A DNA stretch of 64,000 nt from UBA1858 sp965262455 (lineage in GTDB: Bacteria > Pseudomonadota > Gammaproteobacteria > UBA4575), in contig CBDHFH010000008.1 in assembly GCA_965262455.1 (NCBI GenBank), positions 1,364,001 through 1,428,000 of the forward strand, written 5' to 3'. Both the position numbers and the translations under genes were made by a program. Every line of letters starts with the position of its first letter. Position 1 is the stretch's first letter. The notes beneath the pieces are model-generated. The model had not been told where the DNA came from and ran no database searches. It saw only the letters and a program-made list of their open reading frames with translations. Below are positions 61,550-64,000 of the stretch, piece after piece.

Positions 61550-63037
61550 ATGAATTTTATCAATAACGGCAAGCAATATCCGGTTTACTCAAAGGACCAA
61601 ATACTGACGCTGGAAAAAAGCGCTATTGAGCAACACAACATCAAAAGCTATGAGCTAATGCAGCGTGCTGGCAAAGCGGCATTTATGTTCATTCGCGAAG
61701 TGTATCCCAAAGCAACACGCATCGTCGTCGTCACAGGGGGAGGAAATAATGCGGGTGATGGCTATGTGCTTGCGCGACTGTTGCATCAGGCAGATTTTGC
61801 CTGTGTCACTATGCCGGTCGTGCCGATTACCAGATTAAGAGGCGATGCGATGCGTGCTCAGAATGAATATGCCATTCATGAAGGTGGAGATATTGACCCC
61901 AGCGAAACCTTCCCTGAGTGTGACCTGATTGTTGATGCATTATTTGGCACGGGTTTATCCCGCGAGATTGAAGGCGAGTTTGCTGACGTGGTCGCCGCCA
62001 TTAATCGCACACCGGTTCCAGTGTTAGCATTGGATATCCCCTCAGGTCTTAGTGCAACAACCGGCAACCCGCTTGGTCCGACAGTATATGCGAACAATAC
62101 GCTGACATTCATAGGACTCAAGAGTGGCCTTATTACTGCAGAAGCGCGCAACTACACCGGTAGCATTGCAGTTGACTCGTTAGATTTACCTGATTCTTTG
62201 TTCGAAGCATCTGAAAAACTAGGCTTCTCTATTAGCGATACCTTAGTCAATCGATTGCTTCCACCACGTAAAGCCAGCGGTTACAAAAATAATTACGGCC
62301 ATGTATTAGTTATTGGCGGTAATATCGGCTATCCAAATGCGGCCCGACTTGCAGGTGAAGCCGCTGCACGCACCGGTGCTGGACTCGTCAGTGTTGCCAC
62401 TCACCCTGATAACGTCGCTGCGGTAGCCAGTGGCTGCGCGTCATTAATGGTGAAAGGTATTCATCAGCCCAGTGACTTAAGTGATTTATTAAAAAAAGCC
62501 GACGTCATCGTGATTGGCCCGGGCCTTGGGCAAGACAAATGGGCACAAACATTATTCGCCCGTGTGATCGAATTGAGTAAACCCTTGGTGGTCGATGCTG
62601 ATGCATTGCACCTTCTAAGCAAAAACCCCGGTAAGTGCGATCATTGGGTACTAACCCCGCATCCTGGAGAAGCGGCTGCATTACTGGCGTGCAGCTCACA
62701 GGACATACAGCTCCATCGTTCAAGTTCCGCGTTAGCAATCCAAGAACAATACGCTGGAGTGACTGTGCTCAAAGGTGCTGGCACGCTAACTTGCTACCAA
62801 CAGCAAATTTATTTTTGTACTGCGGGCAATGTCAGTCTTGCGACTGGCGGCACCGGAGATATACTAACAGGAATTATTGCAGGCTTAATTGCACAAGGAA
62901 GTTCATTATTAGAGGCGGCCAATGCAGGCACTATGATTCATGGCATGGCAGCTGAATTGCTATCAAAAAATGGCACCCGCGGCATACTCGCCGAAGACCT
63001 ATTCCCGGCAATGTATAAGCTCGTCAATCAGGGATAA
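61550..63037 (+). CDS. nnr: Bifunctional NAD(P)H-hydrate epimerase/dehydratase
   Basis: The 495-residue protein repairs hydrated NAD(P)H. The N-terminal YjeF_N epimerase domain has VTGGGNNAGDGYVLARLL (about 62-79) and DLIVDALFGTGLSREI. The C-terminal ADP/ATP-dependent dehydratase has GHVLVIGGNIGYPNAARLAGEAA, VIGPGLGQD, LTPHPGEAAALL and TGGTGDILTGIIAGLIAQG. The start at ATG 61550 has AAGG 4 nt before it; a frame opening at 61490 is unlikely as it overlaps queG. tsaE follows 8 bp downstream. Confidence 0.96.
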   Translation: MNFINNGKQYPVYSKDQILTLEKSAIEQHNIKSYELMQRAGKAAFMFIREVYPKATRIVVVTGGGNNAGDGYVLARLLHQADFACVTMPVVPITRLRGDAMRAQNEYAIHEGGDIDPSETFPECDLIVDALFGTGLSREIEGEFADVVAAINRTPVPVLALDIPSGLSATTGNPLGPTVYANNTLTFIGLKSGLITAEARNYTGSIAVDSLDLPDSLFEASEKLGFSISDTLVNRLLPPRKASGYKNNYGHVLVIGGNIGYPNAARLAGEAAARTGAGLVSVATHPDNVAAVASGCASLMVKGIHQPSDLSDLLKKADVIVIGPGLGQDKWAQTLFARVIELSKPLVVDADALHLLSKNPGKCDHWVLTPHPGEAAALLACSSQDIQLHRSSSALAIQEQYAGVTVLKGAGTLTCYQQQIYFCTAGNVSLATGGTGDILTGIIAGLIAQGSSLLEAANAGTMIHGMAAELLSKNGTRGILAEDLFPAMYKLVNQG

Positions 63038-63045
63038 TCCACGGC

Positions 63046-63477
63046 ATGCGCGAAATTGTCAGCTCCGCCGAGGCCATGGAATCCCTGGGCGCCTCTCTTG
63101 CCGAGCAAATTACCCAATTTGAAACGGCGCCTTTGATTATTTACTTACGCGGTGATCTTGGGGCTGGTAAGACGACTTTGATCCGAGGCGCACTGCGTGC
63201 CATGGGTCACACAGGACTGGTTAAAAGCCCCACGTTTACGCTCGTAGAGACCTACACTTTACCACCTTATGAAATCTATCATTTTGATTTATATAGGATT
63301 TCTGATCCAGAAGAATTGGATTACATAGGCATGCGCGAGTTTTGTCGCCCACAATCGATAAGTTTTATCGAGTGGCCTGAACTTGGCAAGTCGATGCTTC
63401 CCGGTCCGACTATGGACATTTTTATCGAATATCACCCGCAAGGACGTTGCGTCAACACGACCATTACTCGTAGCTAA
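63046..63477 (+). CDS. tsaE: tRNA threonylcarbamoyladenosine biosynthesis protein TsaE
   Basis: This 143-residue P-loop ATPase works with TsaB and TsaD in t6A37 tRNA modification. Motifs are Walker A LRGDLGAGKTTLIRGAL (about 34-50), KSPTFTLVETY, and the acidic/aromatic FHFDLYRI-like segment (here YHFDLYRISDPEELDYIG), then FIEWPELG. It lies between nnr and amiC, the pseudomonad order. Confidence 0.95.
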   Translation: MREIVSSAEAMESLGASLAEQITQFETAPLIIYLRGDLGAGKTTLIRGALRAMGHTGLVKSPTFTLVETYTLPPYEIYHFDLYRISDPEELDYIGMREFCRPQSISFIEWPELGKSMLPGPTMDIFIEYHPQGRCVNTTITRS

Positions 63478-63581
63478 TTACCCCATTATACTAATATTCT
63501 TACTTAATAATTGCCCGTAGGTTATTATTTTTGTTAAAGTTACTGCTATAAGAACAAGGGTACGGGGGATCTGTCCGCGTG

Positions 63582-64000
63582 ATGGAGCCAAAAATAAAAC
63601 ATTGCCGGCAAACTGTTTGTCAATTTATTCATTCCAGCCTAAAAGCAGCCATTGCAATACTGGCGATATGGTTCGGCTTGTCCCCGACCATACTTGCTGA
63701 CACTTTTGATGTGAAAAATATTCGCGTTGCTAAAAACGGCCAAGTAACACGCGTGGTGTTAGATACCAATGCCATTCCTTCATACAAAATGTTTACCTTG
63801 AATAACCCGGCACGCTTGGTGATAGATTTAAAGGACGCCAAGCTTGCGACCAGAGTAAACCAGGCTGTCTTCGATGCCTCGTTTGTTGAAAAATTAAGAT
63901 TTGCACACCGGAAAAATAATAAGCTAAGAATCGTTTTAGATTTAAACCAAAAAATCATACCAAAAAGTTTTGTGCTGCCTCCTAACGGAAATTCACAGCA
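63582..64000 (+). CDS. amiC: N-acetylmuramoyl-L-alanine amidase with AMIN domain (partial, right edge)
   Basis: The frame runs from ATG 63582 (an in-frame GTG precedes at 63579) to the window end without a stop, about 139 codons. A signal peptide (about 20-36, ending ILA-DTF) is followed by an AMIN domain (VKNIRVAKNGQVTRVVLDT; LNNPARLVIDLKDAKL; KLRIVLDLNQ) that targets the septum. The catalytic amidase domain would lie outside the window. Placement after nnr-tsaE is that of amiB/amiC in gammaproteobacteria, with mutL expected next. Confidence 0.88.
   Translation, partial: MEPKIKHCRQTVCQFIHSSLKAAIAILAIWFGLSPTILADTFDVKNIRVAKNGQVTRVVLDTNAIPSYKMFTLNNPARLVIDLKDAKLATRVNQAVFDASFVEKLRFAHRKNNKLRIVLDLNQKIIPKSFVLPPNGNSQ

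Noticed and set aside
1..64000. tRNA, rRNA, CRISPR array, insertion sequence, phage or integrase genes
   Set aside because: None was recognised on reading; no spaced direct repeats, transposase motifs or integrase motifs were seen. A tRNAscan/Infernal run would be decisive for small RNAs.

Overview
The window reads as chromosome of a free-living gammaproteobacterium. Several gene blocks have the order I remember from Pseudomonas: serC-gyrA-mtnA/mtaD-ubiG-mupP-rmuC-yciK; rluB-scpB-scpA-trpS-M50 protease-yciO type; argG/rnt/grxD; argD-argF; cmoA-cmoB; glnK-amtB; pcnB-folK-dNK-panB-panC-pgi; ydbL-ynbE-ydbH; queG/nnr-tsaE-amiC. The order differs from Pseudomonas at many joints, so this is a relative and not a pseudomonad. 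No rRNA, tRNA, CRISPR array, insertion sequence or prophage was recognised.

Region 1-8288 is an exopolysaccharide locus of the XrtA/PEP-CTERM (exosortase) type. On the minus strand lie a polyprenyl-phosphate sugar transferase, an outer-membrane export lipoprotein, a chain-length protein, a separate tyrosine autokinase and an edge-truncated outer-membrane protein. On the plus strand lie a TviB-type nucleotide-sugar dehydrogenase and a UDP-glucuronate-type 4-epimerase. The exosortase itself would be expected beyond the left edge.

Region 8297-30092 is mostly housekeeping: serine synthesis, gyrase, methylthioadenosine salvage, ubiquinone, peptidoglycan recycling, chromosome segregation (ScpAB), tRNA charging and modification, envelope lipid transport (MlaA), arginine synthesis, RNase T and a monothiol glutaredoxin. 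It also holds a small lysine-rich histone-like protein and several unrecognised small proteins.

Region 30215-40067 is more accessory. It contains an amidotransferase resembling the N-acetylglutaminylglutamine amide synthase, behind a hydantoinase-B-type gene broken by three single-base insertions. A PuuD-like membrane protein follows, then argD-argF, a DUF3179 gene split by one in-frame stop codon, an alanine/glycine:cation symporter and nadC.

Region 40072-46892 has a DUF4124-glutaredoxin protein, MazG, and a cyclic-di-GMP neighbourhood. That neighbourhood is a J-domain/zinc-ribbon/PilZ protein divergent from a ribbon-helix-helix protein, a PAS-GGDEF-EAL protein and a GAF-GGDEF cyclase. The J-PilZ fusion beside the cyclases is the most unusual arrangement in the window.

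Region 46913-64000 returns to housekeeping: tRNA wobble modification (CmoAB, QueG), nitrogen sensing and ammonium uptake, poly(A) polymerase, folate and pantothenate synthesis, glucose-6-phosphate isomerase, the YdbH envelope system, NAD(P)HX repair, TsaE, and the start of an AMIN-domain amidase cut by the right edge.
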